This document shows positions 32,471 through 40,337 of a stretch of 40,337 nucleotides of DNA, in pieces. The position numbers and the translations under genes were made by a program. The stretch comes from Prevotellaceae bacterium UBA4359. Lineage in GTDB: Bacteria > Bacteroidota > Bacteroidia > Bacteroidales > Bacteroidaceae. The stretch covers positions 1 to 40,337 of the forward strand of contig DGSP01000070.1 in assembly GCA_002393555.1 (NCBI GenBank), read 5' to 3'. Position 1 is the stretch's first letter. The number at the start of each line of letters is the position of its first letter. The notes beneath the pieces were generated by a model. The model did no database searches. It worked only from the letters and a program-made list of their open reading frames with translations, and was not told the origin of the DNA.

Positions 32471-35400
32471 CTACTTCAGTTGAACACCAGTGGTAGAGAA
32501 CTTCTGGCCGTTGCGGTAGATAACCACCTTGCCGTTCTCCAGATACTTGCCATTGGCCTTAGCCTTGCCGTCAGAAGCAATGCCGTCAATGCCAGTATAT
32601 GCATCGCCAAACCAGAAATCGACCTCTACAAGGACAGCCTTTTCGTCGTTGGCAATGGCCCAGTAAGTCTTCACAATCTTATCGCCTACACCTGCAATGT
32701 TGTAGCAATAGTAGGACTTGCCATCTGTGTACTTGCAGCATGCAGGTACATCTGTCGTGCCAGTATGCATGGCAAAGTCACCGTTTGCATTACGCCATCC
32801 GTCAAATCCAGCATAAGCAACCACAAATGACTCATCAGATGGGTTGTAGCCATAGACTTTAGCCTCGTCAAGTGATGCGAGACCCAGTTCAGTAAGGATA
32901 GACTGAATCTCCTCATCGGTCAACTCAGCGATTTGCTCAGCATAGTTACCAGTAACGGTGTTGTCGTAGATGACATCCTTCTTGACCTTTACGTCAGAAA
33001 TGGCGAGTTCAGGAGCAGGTGCTTCCACGAAGGTTACGTTGAAGTTGAAGTACACAGTCTTGTCGTTGGCAACAGCAGCCCAGTGTGCGGTCACCTCGTC
33101 ACCAACCTCAGGAGTTGCAGCACCTTGGTCACCGCCCATGTCGCAGATGCTGTAAGCACCATTGTCAATCTGCTCCCAGAGTTTCACACATACGAATGCG
33201 TTAGCACCCCAAGTCTGGGCAAAGCCTTCCTTGTTGAACCAACCATCATAAGTAGCATAGTTTGCATCGAGTTCACCTGTAGGAGTCACGGCACGGAACA
33301 TGTCGTTTGTGACAGCATCCACACCGAGGAACTCTGCTGCCTCAGCGAAATCAATGGTCTCGGTCTGTGTACCGTAGCCCTGATCCACAAAGCGTTCAAT
33401 GGCAATCTCAATGGTCTTCTCGGTAGGCTCTACGTATTCTGTGATAGTCCAAAGAATGGCATCACCGTCAGTCTCTTTCTTGTTAGACCAGCAGCCCTTG
33501 TTGTCCTTCACAGGATAGTCAACGCCGATGAATCCCTTAGGCTCACCAAGGGTGTAGTATGAGATTTCATCAACAACCTTACTTACGATTGTAAGAGCCT
33601 GCTTAGTCTCAGGAGCCGATGTGGTATCCCAGTTGCCTGTGATGCCTACGTAATACTCACCATCAGTGATGTAGTATGTGCCATCACCAGCATCCTCAAA
33701 CTTCACAGCATAAGGATCTTCTGCAATCGAGAGACCTTCTGCAGCCATTGTCAGATAGAGTCCGTTCTGTTTGCTCTGCAGCATGTACTGCTTCTCTGGG
33801 TCAGGAGTGGTCATTGCAGGTGCAAATGCCTCAACAGCAGTGTTGATGGCCTCGGTAGCAGCCTCAACAGCAGCCTTCGACTCTTTGGCATCGTAAGCAG
33901 CCTGAGCAGTAGCAATGGCAGTAGTGAGAGGTTCGATTTCAGACTCTGGATACTGGAAGAGACCTTCGCCTATGCCGTAGGTTGCCTTCTTGGCCTCAGC
34001 AGCCTCGATGGCCTTCTTCAGGTCGATGAGGGCGATTTCGATGCCAGGCACCTTCTCCAGTGTCACGTTATCCACGAAGAGGTGGGGAGCAGCACTAGAG
34101 CCGCCTGCACCTTGGAAGCCGACGGAGATGTTACCAGTCGTTTCAGCATCGACAGTGAAAGCCACTTCGTAAGTGTTCCACTCGCCAACGGGGAATGTCT
34201 TCTGGTCAGAGAGGAATGCCGTGCCGTCCCCAGCCACGAAGCCAAAGAGGTTCTTGGTCACAGCACCCGTGTTAGCACCGTTGTAGGCAGTATAGGTGAA
34301 CTTGTAGTCACCAGCAGGGAGTGTCACCTCCTGAGTGTACTGAGCAATACCTTCCCATACGGCGGAAAGACCAAGAGCAGAAGGACTTTCGCTGTCTTCT
34401 GGAGCAGCAGCAGGAGCAGCCACCTTGTTGTTCAACAAGTTCTCAGAACCGTATGCGAACACACCACCCGTGAAGCCGGGGTCGCCAGCCGTCTGCTCGG
34501 CAACAGGAGTCCAGCCCGTCACAGGCTGCAAACCAGTGATTTGGTCGCTACCTTCTGCGATGTTACGTGCATAGCCTTGAGTGGTCACAGTGATGACATC
34601 CTCTGCGTTCTCATCGAATGACCAGTTGGCAATCTCTGGAGCACCGGGGATGTACTCGATGATGAGTGTTGGAGCGTTCTCCGAAGCCTTGCCATACAGT
34701 TCTGCACCGCCATTGTTGCCAGTCCACTGGAAGATGATGGTGTTCTCCTTGGCTGCGGCAATAGCCTTAACGGCATCTGTTGCGTCAGTTGCTTCCACAT
34801 AAGTACCTTTGCCTACGATGGTGGTAACCAAAGTCTTGGCATCAGTGAACTGATAAGCATCAGTGCTTGTAGGAATAGCCGTGTAGTCAAGCGATGTTCC
34901 AGCATTCAGGTAGTACACGTTATTGGTGCGGTCTGATTTGTTGTTGCCATTCAATGCACTCCAGTTCAGAGTAGCCTTGGTGATAGTAGCACCATTGGGA
35001 ATATCGAGACTGAATTCTGCAAATGCTGCGCCAGCCCAACTAGTCGGTGTGTCGTTGTTGTAGTATTCTTTCTCGCTATCCACTGTGTTGGCACGTCCGC
35101 TGTTGCTACCCCAAGATGCGCTTGCCGTGTGTACAAGTGTGGCGGCAATTGTTGGAGTCTCTGGCTCAACCTCAATAGCTTTGAAGGTGATGTTCACAGT
35201 CACGTCGGCTGCAGGCATGGTGATGGTAGCAGCATTGCCTTCTTCTGGCTCAGCAATTTCAGCCACAGTAGGTTCTGCTTCACCATCCAGCGTGTAGCTG
35301 TAGGATGCCTCATCCACCATGAAACCATCGTTAGGAGTAACCGTGATGGTTACGGTTGCACCTTCCTCAGCCTCTTCCATGTCAGCCTCCACTGTACCGT

Positions 35401-38400
35401 TCTCGGTCTCAGCGATGGTGATAGCGTAGAGAGTTGGAGTTGTTTCGTCAAGTTTTTTCAGTTTGGCGGCTGAAATGGCTGCCGTTGTACCCCATGCAAC
35501 CTTAATCACGTTGAGGTGAACATATTCAACATTCTCAGTTTCCTTGAACTTGTCGAAGTCAACAGTCCAAGTGTTGCCATTGATGCTGAAATAAGGTTTG
35601 CTGGTGCCGTTATTCAGTTCGATAAAAGTCTTTGGATTGCTTTGACCTACGGTATTGAGCATGATGCGAATGTTGCCAGACTCAACGGTCAATGTCAGAC
35701 TCTTATAGTCAGTCAAGTCTGCAAAACTCTGTCCCAATACATTGCCATTGCCATACAGGGATGTCCCTTCAGCCTTTGCTTCTGTGTCGCCAATAGCGTA
35801 ATCGCAAGCAGCCTCTTCTGTTGTGATTTCTGCTGTGGCATCAGCGGCAGACCAGTCATGGAACATTTCCTTTGTCAGGTCAGAGACAATGTACTCAGGA
35901 GCCTTCTTGAAGGTTGCGCTGATTGTGACGTTGGCAGCAGGCATGGTGAAGGTTGCTTCTTCCACAGCCGTTGGAGTCTCTTCGCCTTCGGCTATGTAGT
36001 TGATAGCCTCAAGTTCATAGCCTTCAGCAGGAGTTGCAGTGACCTTCACGGGTGCACCTTCTACGGCCTTCTCCCAAGCGGAAACTGTACCATTCTCGAT
36101 GCCATCGGCAGAAGTGATGGTGTACCATGTTGGGATGCAAGGCTGGATAGTGGACAGTTTGATGGCATGGGTTGTCATCTGGCCGCCGCCAGCCACCTTG
36201 ATAGCGTTGAGGTGTACTGTGCCACCGAGGAACTCCTTGATGGCCTTGAGGTCGTAAACATAGATGTCATTGTCTTTGCTCACGAGATACTCGCTCTCAG
36301 TATCTTGGATTTGCAATGGGATAGTACCCTTCCATGCCTCAGAGCCTTCTGCCTGTGTAAGGTCAGCCGTGCGGTTGAAAATCAGACGTGGTACGCCACC
36401 TGTGGCAGCGATGGTGAGATAATCCCACTCTGAGAGGTCAGCATACTGGTCGGGGTTCACGCTCATGTCGCCATAAACGCTGCCGTCCTGCTTGTAGAGA
36501 CCATTGGCACATGGCTGGTTTTCAACAGAAACTTCGATTGGTTCAACAAGTGTCCACTTGTGGAACATTGCTGGAGTCAGGTCGGTCATATTGATTGGCT
36601 CAGGAGTTGGTGCCACGTACTCTGTGATAATCCACACCACGTTGCCATTAGAAGTCTGTTTGTCTGCATAGCATGGATTTCCAGCCGCTTTATCAGCCGC
36701 GTTAGTACCAACAAAACGACCTGCGGTCACGAGGTTGTTGATGTAGTATTCATCATTGCCAAGAGCAGTGAATGTCCATGCAGCCTTATTGTCGGCGGCA
36801 GTTGACATTGTCCATGCATTGCCACCAGCCAAACCTACATAAAGGCCATCAGCAACGAGATTGTACTGACCGGCAGTCTCTGTCTCAACGAAAGAGAGAG
36901 GAGTGGCTTCCTCTGCAATCGTGATACCAGTTTCTGTCAGGTTCATGTAGAGAGGAGTCTCACCATCCAACTTCAACTGGAAGGCATACTGCTTCTCTGC
37001 GTCGGGAGCGTTAGGTGCAGGCATAGCCACAGCCTCCACTTCTGCTACTGTTGTGGCAACCTCTACGGCAGCCTTGGCTGCTTCGATGTCGGCCTGAGCA
37101 TACTGGAAGAGAGCGTCGCCCACAGGGGCAAGTGCAGCAATCTTTGCAAGGGCTTTTGTTTTAGCCTCAATCACGGGGTCAGCCGTTGTCAGTTGCAGGT
37201 TGCTCACGAAGAGGTTTGGCGTGTTGCCCACACCATAGTTGTTCGTACCGGTGCCATAGCCCAGACTGATGGTGATAGGAGCAGCCTCTTCAACGGGGAA
37301 GGCGATAGTGTGAGTGGTCCATGCACTCTTGCCATTCATCCATTCAGTGCTCTCGTCTGTATAGACATTCTCTCCTACAGTGACCGTGAAGCGGTTCTCG
37401 TAGGCGGCACTGGTTGTTGAAGCGTTGGTGTTCTCTACATCAAAAGTCAGTTTGTAGTAACCTGTTGGCAGGTTGGCTGTAGTCTGCGTGAAGGCAGCAT
37501 AGTTGGTCTTCCAGCGGCACTCCAAACCAGCAGCGTACTCAGTGGCGGGGTGGGTCTCGTCAACAGTGGCAGCGGGATGTTCTCCGCGCACTTGATAGGT
37601 ACCGATGAGACCCATGCCGAGGTCATAGTACTGCTCTGGATTGACCTTTTCCCAGCCGAGGGGTTCAGCCTCGGGGTTGAACTCAGCGTTTACGATGGCT
37701 GTTGCAGGTTCTGCTACTGCTGCATACTTCACGTCCTTGAACGAGAGCCAAGAGATGTTGTTGTCGGCAGCCACGTTGAACTTAATCTTCAAGATGCCAT
37801 CCTCGCCTACAGTGGCAGAGGCAGTGTATTTCCCAATGTTGAATTGTGAGGTACCCACGGCTTCTCCTTCTGTCACGTCAACAGCCTCGCCGTCGTTGGC
37901 CGACAGCGTGATGCCTGTAGCGTCAGTTGCAGCGGTGCCATTCTTGGCACGAACACGTACCCATGCGGAAACTTCGTATGATCCGGGAGCAACGTTTTCG
38001 AGTGTTGCAGTCAAGGTGTTCTCACCGAGCGAATTATTATCACCAGTCCAATATTCAAAGAATGGAGTCTTGAACTCTGTGCCGTCAGTATCTCCTTCAA
38101 CTGACCATGTGTTGATGTAAAGACCTTTGTCATCAGGAAGTGCCTTATTTTCTCCAATAGTCCATGGTTCCAGCAAAATGTTTGGAATAGAACCTGATAC
38201 ACGAGAACCCGCAGACAACTTGCCAGCATCTTCAGTTGTGAAAGTACCTTCTTCGTACTTCTTCAAATAATCACCATAGTAAGTGTTATAGGCAGTTTCC
38301 GTGTAAACGTTTGTTCCCTCAAGAGCCGCTTCTATACTCTCCAACTGAGCCTTTGCATTTGCGTAAAGTTGAGCCTCCGCAATGGCGGCTCGGATGTTGG

Positions 38401-39778
38401 CAATGGCCTGCTCGTACTCAGTGGCAGTCGTATATGTCTTATTGTTCTCTTCGATAGTTGTTTGCAACTTTTGGTATGCTTTTTCAGGAAGAGAACTCTC
38501 TTCAATGGCTTGAGCCTCTGTAACAATAGCAGCTAAGGCATCAGCCATAGGCTGAATCTTGACATTCTTGAATGCCACCCAGTTGTAGTTGCGGTCGTTG
38601 GCAATTTCAACGCCCAGTGTCAGAGTACCATCAGCATCAACAGTGGCAGCACCACCCAAAGTGGCATAGATACCAGACATTCCATTATAGGTGAAAGTAG
38701 TGCCTGCCTCGGAAAGACTTGTCACAACATCATTGACAAAGAAGTTGGGGCCATTGGGCGCATCGGAGTTTGCCTCGTTATAAGAACGTACCAATGCCTG
38801 TGCGTAGTACACTTCACCAGGCTCCAGACCTTCAAGTTTGTAATAGACCTTACCTGCGCCCAGGAAACTGCCTTTGCCTACCCAGTTCTCGATGAATGGA
38901 GTTTTCATGTTCGAACCGTCTGAGTTACCCTCGCCAGACCACGTGTTAATGTGGAAAGTATTAGCGTTTTCGCATGTCCAGCCCGCAAGAGAGTTGTCTG
39001 GGATAGAACCCGTTGCGATAATTTTATAGCTGGCAATGGAAACCTCTGCAGCTTTGCTGGCTGCATTGAATGCATTGATGGCCGTGGTAAGCGCTTCTTC
39101 GGATGTTTGATCCACTTCTGAATAGTCGACGATTGCATCAGTCAGAGCCTTTTTGGCTGTATTCGACATTGTTTCAGTCGTCAGATTAGTGGCATTCTCT
39201 TTTGCCTTATTGTAGATATTGCTCAGCTCTGTCAATGGAATATCGCCCGTGCGAGTGAGCTGGTAAATCTGGATGGTTTGCCATTCCGTTTGACCTGATT
39301 TGTCAAGAGCCAAACCGATTGTCAAATCGCCATTAGGAACAATGATGTTACTGATGGTGATTTTGTAGGGTTCATCTGCGCTCATCCCTGAGTTCTTGTG
39401 AGCGGTGAAGAACTCTTTTAGAGTCGTTCCACCTGCCGTAGCAAAGATGTAGGCAACATCGTCTGCGTCCTCTTGTAGGATGGCACCATGGTTGCCCCAC
39501 GCATTATGCGAGGTGGCAAACACGGTCACTTCGTAGATGCCTTTGTCAAGGCCTGTAATGGCTTGACTTAGCTTTGTCCCAGCATCGGAAGATCCATAGA
39601 ACTCAACGAGAGGAGTGGTTGTACCGGCATATGTCTGGACACTGCCGTATGTACCATTACCGCCCCATGATTCCTTGGAAGTCCCAACTTTCGCTGTGCA
39701 ATCTGTTTGTGCATAAGTGGCTACGCCAAAGCACATCAGAGCCACCAACGAACAAAGAAATTGTAGTTTCTTTTTCAT
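32471..39778 (-). CDS. Giant secreted multidomain protein, 2435 aa
   Basis: The signal peptide is MKKKLQFLCSLVALMCFGVATYAQ. The chain alternates beta-sandwich, CBM-like modules (phrases LDKGIYEVTVFA, LEPGEVYYAQALV, LPTGYYKLTFDV, LPAGDYKFTYTA) with alanine/glutamate-rich helical spacers. Two beta-trefoil-like modules lie at about 928-1058 and 1991-2116 (each begins KQYxxQ and ends WxITEYV). Two InlB-type B-repeats lie at about 1218-1289 and 1453-1535 (ENGTVSAWEKAVEGAPV and ENGTVEADMEEAEEGATV). A DNRLRE-like segment follows (about 1540-1680). Two tandem DUF4859-like units lie at about 2128-2253 and 2257-2395 (YDGWFN and FDGWRN). The last 40 residues resemble a sorting tail. No enzyme motif was found. 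The role, probably glycan binding or adhesion at the surface, is inferred. Confidence 0.85.
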   Translation of the reverse strand: MKKKLQFLCSLVALMCFGVATYAQTDCTAKVGTSKESWGGNGTYGSVQTYAGTTTPLVEFYGSSDAGTKLSQAITGLDKGIYEVTVFATSHNAWGNHGAILQEDADDVAYIFATAGGTTLKEFFTAHKNSGMSADEPYKITISNIIVPNGDLTIGLALDKSGQTEWQTIQIYQLTRTGDIPLTELSNIYNKAKENATNLTTETMSNTAKKALTDAIVDYSEVDQTSEEALTTAINAFNAASKAAEVSIASYKIIATGSIPDNSLAGWTCENANTFHINTWSGEGNSDGSNMKTPFIENWVGKGSFLGAGKVYYKLEGLEPGEVYYAQALVRSYNEANSDAPNGPNFFVNDVVTSLSEAGTTFTYNGMSGIYATLGGAATVDADGTLTLGVEIANDRNYNWVAFKNVKIQPMADALAAIVTEAQAIEESSLPEKAYQKLQTTIEENNKTYTTATEYEQAIANIRAAIAEAQLYANAKAQLESIEAALEGTNVYTETAYNTYYGDYLKKYEEGTFTTEDAGKLSAGSRVSGSIPNILLEPWTIGENKALPDDKGLYINTWSVEGDTDGTEFKTPFFEYWTGDNNSLGENTLTATLENVAPGSYEVSAWVRVRAKNGTAATDATGITLSANDGEAVDVTEGEAVGTSQFNIGKYTASATVGEDGILKIKFNVAADNNISWLSFKDVKYAAVAEPATAIVNAEFNPEAEPLGWEKVNPEQYYDLGMGLIGTYQVRGEHPAATVDETHPATEYAAGLECRWKTNYAAFTQTTANLPTGYYKLTFDVENTNASTTSAAYENRFTVTVGENVYTDESTEWMNGKSAWTTHTIAFPVEEAAPITISLGYGTGTNNYGVGNTPNLFVSNLQLTTADPVIEAKTKALAKIAALAPVGDALFQYAQADIEAAKAAVEVATTVAEVEAVAMPAPNAPDAEKQYAFQLKLDGETPLYMNLTETGITIAEEATPLSFVETETAGQYNLVADGLYVGLAGGNAWTMSTAADNKAAWTFTALGNDEYYINNLVTAGRFVGTNAADKAAGNPCYADKQTSNGNVVWIITEYVAPTPEPINMTDLTPAMFHKWTLVEPIEVSVENQPCANGLYKQDGSVYGDMSVNPDQYADLSEWDYLTIAATGGVPRLIFNRTADLTQAEGSEAWKGTIPLQIQDTESEYLVSKDNDIYVYDLKAIKEFLGGTVHLNAIKVAGGGQMTTHAIKLSTIQPCIPTWYTITSADGIENGTVSAWEKAVEGAPVKVTATPAEGYELEAINYIAEGEETPTAVEEATFTMPAANVTISATFKKAPEYIVSDLTKEMFHDWSAADATAEITTEEAACDYAIGDTEAKAEGTSLYGNGNVLGQSFADLTDYKSLTLTVESGNIRIMLNTVGQSNPKTFIELNNGTSKPYFSINGNTWTVDFDKFKETENVEYVHLNVIKVAWGTTAAISAAKLKKLDETTPTLYAITIAETENGTVEADMEEAEEGATVTITVTPNDGFMVDEASYSYTLDGEAEPTVAEIAEPEEGNAATITMPAADVTVNITFKAIEVEPETPTIAATLVHTASASWGSNSGRANTVDSEKEYYNNDTPTSWAGAAFAEFSLDIPNGATITKATLNWSALNGNNKSDRTNNVYYLNAGTSLDYTAIPTSTDAYQFTDAKTLVTTIVGKGTYVEATDATDAVKAIAAAKENTIIFQWTGNNGGAELYGKASENAPTLIIEYIPGAPEIANWSFDENAEDVITVTTQGYARNIAEGSDQITGLQPVTGWTPVAEQTAGDPGFTGGVFAYGSENLLNNKVAAPAAAPEDSESPSALGLSAVWEGIAQYTQEVTLPAGDYKFTYTAYNGANTGAVTKNLFGFVAGDGTAFLSDQKTFPVGEWNTYEVAFTVDAETTGNISVGFQGAGGSSAAPHLFVDNVTLEKVPGIEIALIDLKKAIEAAEAKKATYGIGEGLFQYPESEIEPLTTAIATAQAAYDAKESKAAVEAATEAINTAVEAFAPAMTTPDPEKQYMLQSKQNGLYLTMAAEGLSIAEDPYAVKFEDAGDGTYYITDGEYYVGITGNWDTTSAPETKQALTIVSKVVDEISYYTLGEPKGFIGVDYPVKDNKGCWSNKKETDGDAILWTITEYVEPTEKTIEIAIERFVDQGYGTQTETIDFAEAAEFLGVDAVTNDMFRAVTPTGELDANYATYDGWFNKEGFAQTWGANAFVCVKLWEQIDNGAYSICDMGGDQGAATPEVGDEVTAHWAAVANDKTVYFNFNVTFVEAPAPELAISDVKVKKDVIYDNTVTGNYAEQIAELTDEEIQSILTELGLASLDEAKVYGYNPSDESFVVAYAGFDGWRNANGDFAMHTGTTDVPACCKYTDGKSYYCYNIAGVGDKIVKTYWAIANDEKAVLVEVDFWFGDAYTGIDGIASDGKAKANGKYLENGKVVIYRNGQKFSTTGVQLK

Positions 39779-39866
39779 AGGAATTTGGTTTTAGAAGTTA
39801 ATAAATAAAGTTAATTAAAGAAAGTTGTTATTTGGTTGGTTTTTATGTCTCATCCAATTCAAGTTG

Positions 39867-39898
39867 CAAATAAACATAAAAAATGTGAAACAAACAAA
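39867..39898 (-). promoter_or_regulatory. Promoter of the 2435-aa protein gene
   Basis: TTTG (39895-39898), 20 bases, TTTATTTG (39867-39874), CAAC on the minus strand. It is close to consensus apart from the first A of the -7 box. The A/T-rich leader is about 85 bases. Confidence 0.5.
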
Positions 39899-40001
39899 AA
39901 AAGGAGAAAAAAAATGGGAAGGGGATGATTTTTTGTTGTTTTTGTGTGTTTTTTTGGCAGATAGCGGCGTCGGGTTCGATGGAATGCCGTGACCGCTCTC
40001 G

Positions 40002-40088
40002 GTGCAACGTCGTACAAATTATAATAGGAGTGCCGTACTGATTGTATATTGTACGGCGTACAATTTGAATATGCAACGGCGTTGCACG
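40002..40088. repeat. REP-like palindromic element, copy B
   Basis: The outer GCAACG (40004-40009) pairs with CGTTGC (40080-40085), and internal arms TTGTACGGCGTACAA form a perfect hairpin. The sequence aligns with the reverse complement of copy A (15378-15480), sharing ATATGCAACGGCGTTGC and the GTAGxGGGG edge. The stretch 39779-40337 holds no gene, only this element, the promoter and the two repeats that follow. Confidence 0.75.
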
Positions 40089-40142
40089 TAGTGGGGAAAC
40101 GGAGTCTCTTAATACGTGAGTTCGGTGACTTCAAACAAAAAT

Positions 40143-40234
40143 AATTCATGAAAAATTCGTGGTTAATTCATGGAAATTCGTGTTTTATTTTAGACATAAA
40201 TTATCATGAATTAACCACGAATTTTTCATGAATT
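40143..40234. repeat. Perfect 30-bp inverted repeat
   Basis: The left arm 40143-40172 is exactly complementary to the right arm 40205-40234. Each arm contains AATTCATGAAAAATTCGTGG, and the 32-base loop carries a further AATTCGTG copy. There is no T run that would make it a normal terminator. Confidence 0.93.
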
Positions 40235-40275
40235 GAATAGTTGTAATTTTCGCCGGATTCACGTTGGTTTATATC

Positions 40276-40337
40276 ATGCGGCAAGCCGCATTGTTTTCTC
40301 GGACAATAATTGCCAATAATTTCCAATAATTGGTTCC
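40276..40337. repeat. Terminal inverted repeat, right copy
   Basis: This is the inverted partner of bases 1-61. It contains the same ATGCGG...CCGCAT hairpin and the AATTATTGG-type units, ending in GGTTCC at the last base of the window. Confidence 0.85.

Noticed and set aside
1..40337. The whole window as a transposon or plasmid with terminal inverted repeats
   Set aside because: It contains rpmH, efp, ddl and rluD and no transposase, integrase or replication gene.

Overview
The window looks like a chromosomal contig from a gut or rumen Bacteroidales, most likely Prevotellaceae (Prevotella/Segatella-like). The grounds are the promoter syntax (TTTG, 19-20 bases, TAnnTTTG, seen many times), the near absence of Shine-Dalgarno sequences, large secreted proteins with type IX-like C-terminal tails, a glycoside hydrolase/polysaccharide lyase repertoire, and the gene order efp / rpmH / PASTA protein / rluD / ddl. 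No organism name can be proven from the sequence alone. Both window ends fall in the same ~61-base repeat in opposite orientation, so this is probably a complete contig whose assembly broke at a dispersed repeat.

Layout. Bases 1-11100 (minus strand): three large secreted proteins. They are a 1081-aa modular carbohydrate-binding-like protein, a 1584-aa PL11-type rhamnogalacturonan lyase fused to autotransporter-type beta-strand repeats, and an 864-aa modular protein. Bases 11172-16156 (minus): an SNF2-type helicase and elongation factor P. Bases 16381-22995 (plus): a conserved housekeeping block with rpmH, a PASTA membrane protein, rluD, ddl, a PlsC-like acyltransferase, a lipoprotein, and an ACT-domain plus UPF0210 pair. 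Bases 23029-29092: carbohydrate genes, namely a GH2 beta-galactosidase-type enzyme (plus), a secreted DUF362 protein (minus) and a GH51 arabinofuranosidase (minus). Bases 29222-32303 (minus): an accessory stretch with a zinc-ribbon protein, a membrane protein gene broken by one in-frame TAA, an orphan signal-peptide fragment resembling the GH51 leader, and a PIN-domain toxin-antitoxin pair flanked by near-identical terminator/promoter segments. Bases 32471-39778 (minus): a 2435-aa giant secreted multidomain protein.

The theme is plant pectin use at the cell surface. Rhamnogalacturonan lyase would cut the RG-I backbone, while GH51 and GH2 enzymes would remove arabinose and galactose side chains. 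The giant modular proteins have no catalytic domain I recognise and look like surface glycan-binding or adhesion proteins. No SusC/SusD pair is in view, so this is not a complete polysaccharide utilisation locus.

The intergenic DNA is rich in structure: a 9-bp tandem array of CTAG, a 4 x 23-bp array, a long imperfect hairpin made of heptamers, a perfect 30-bp inverted repeat, two copies of a REP-like palindromic element, and a cluster of TGTnACA boxes. No tRNA, rRNA, CRISPR array or insertion sequence was seen.
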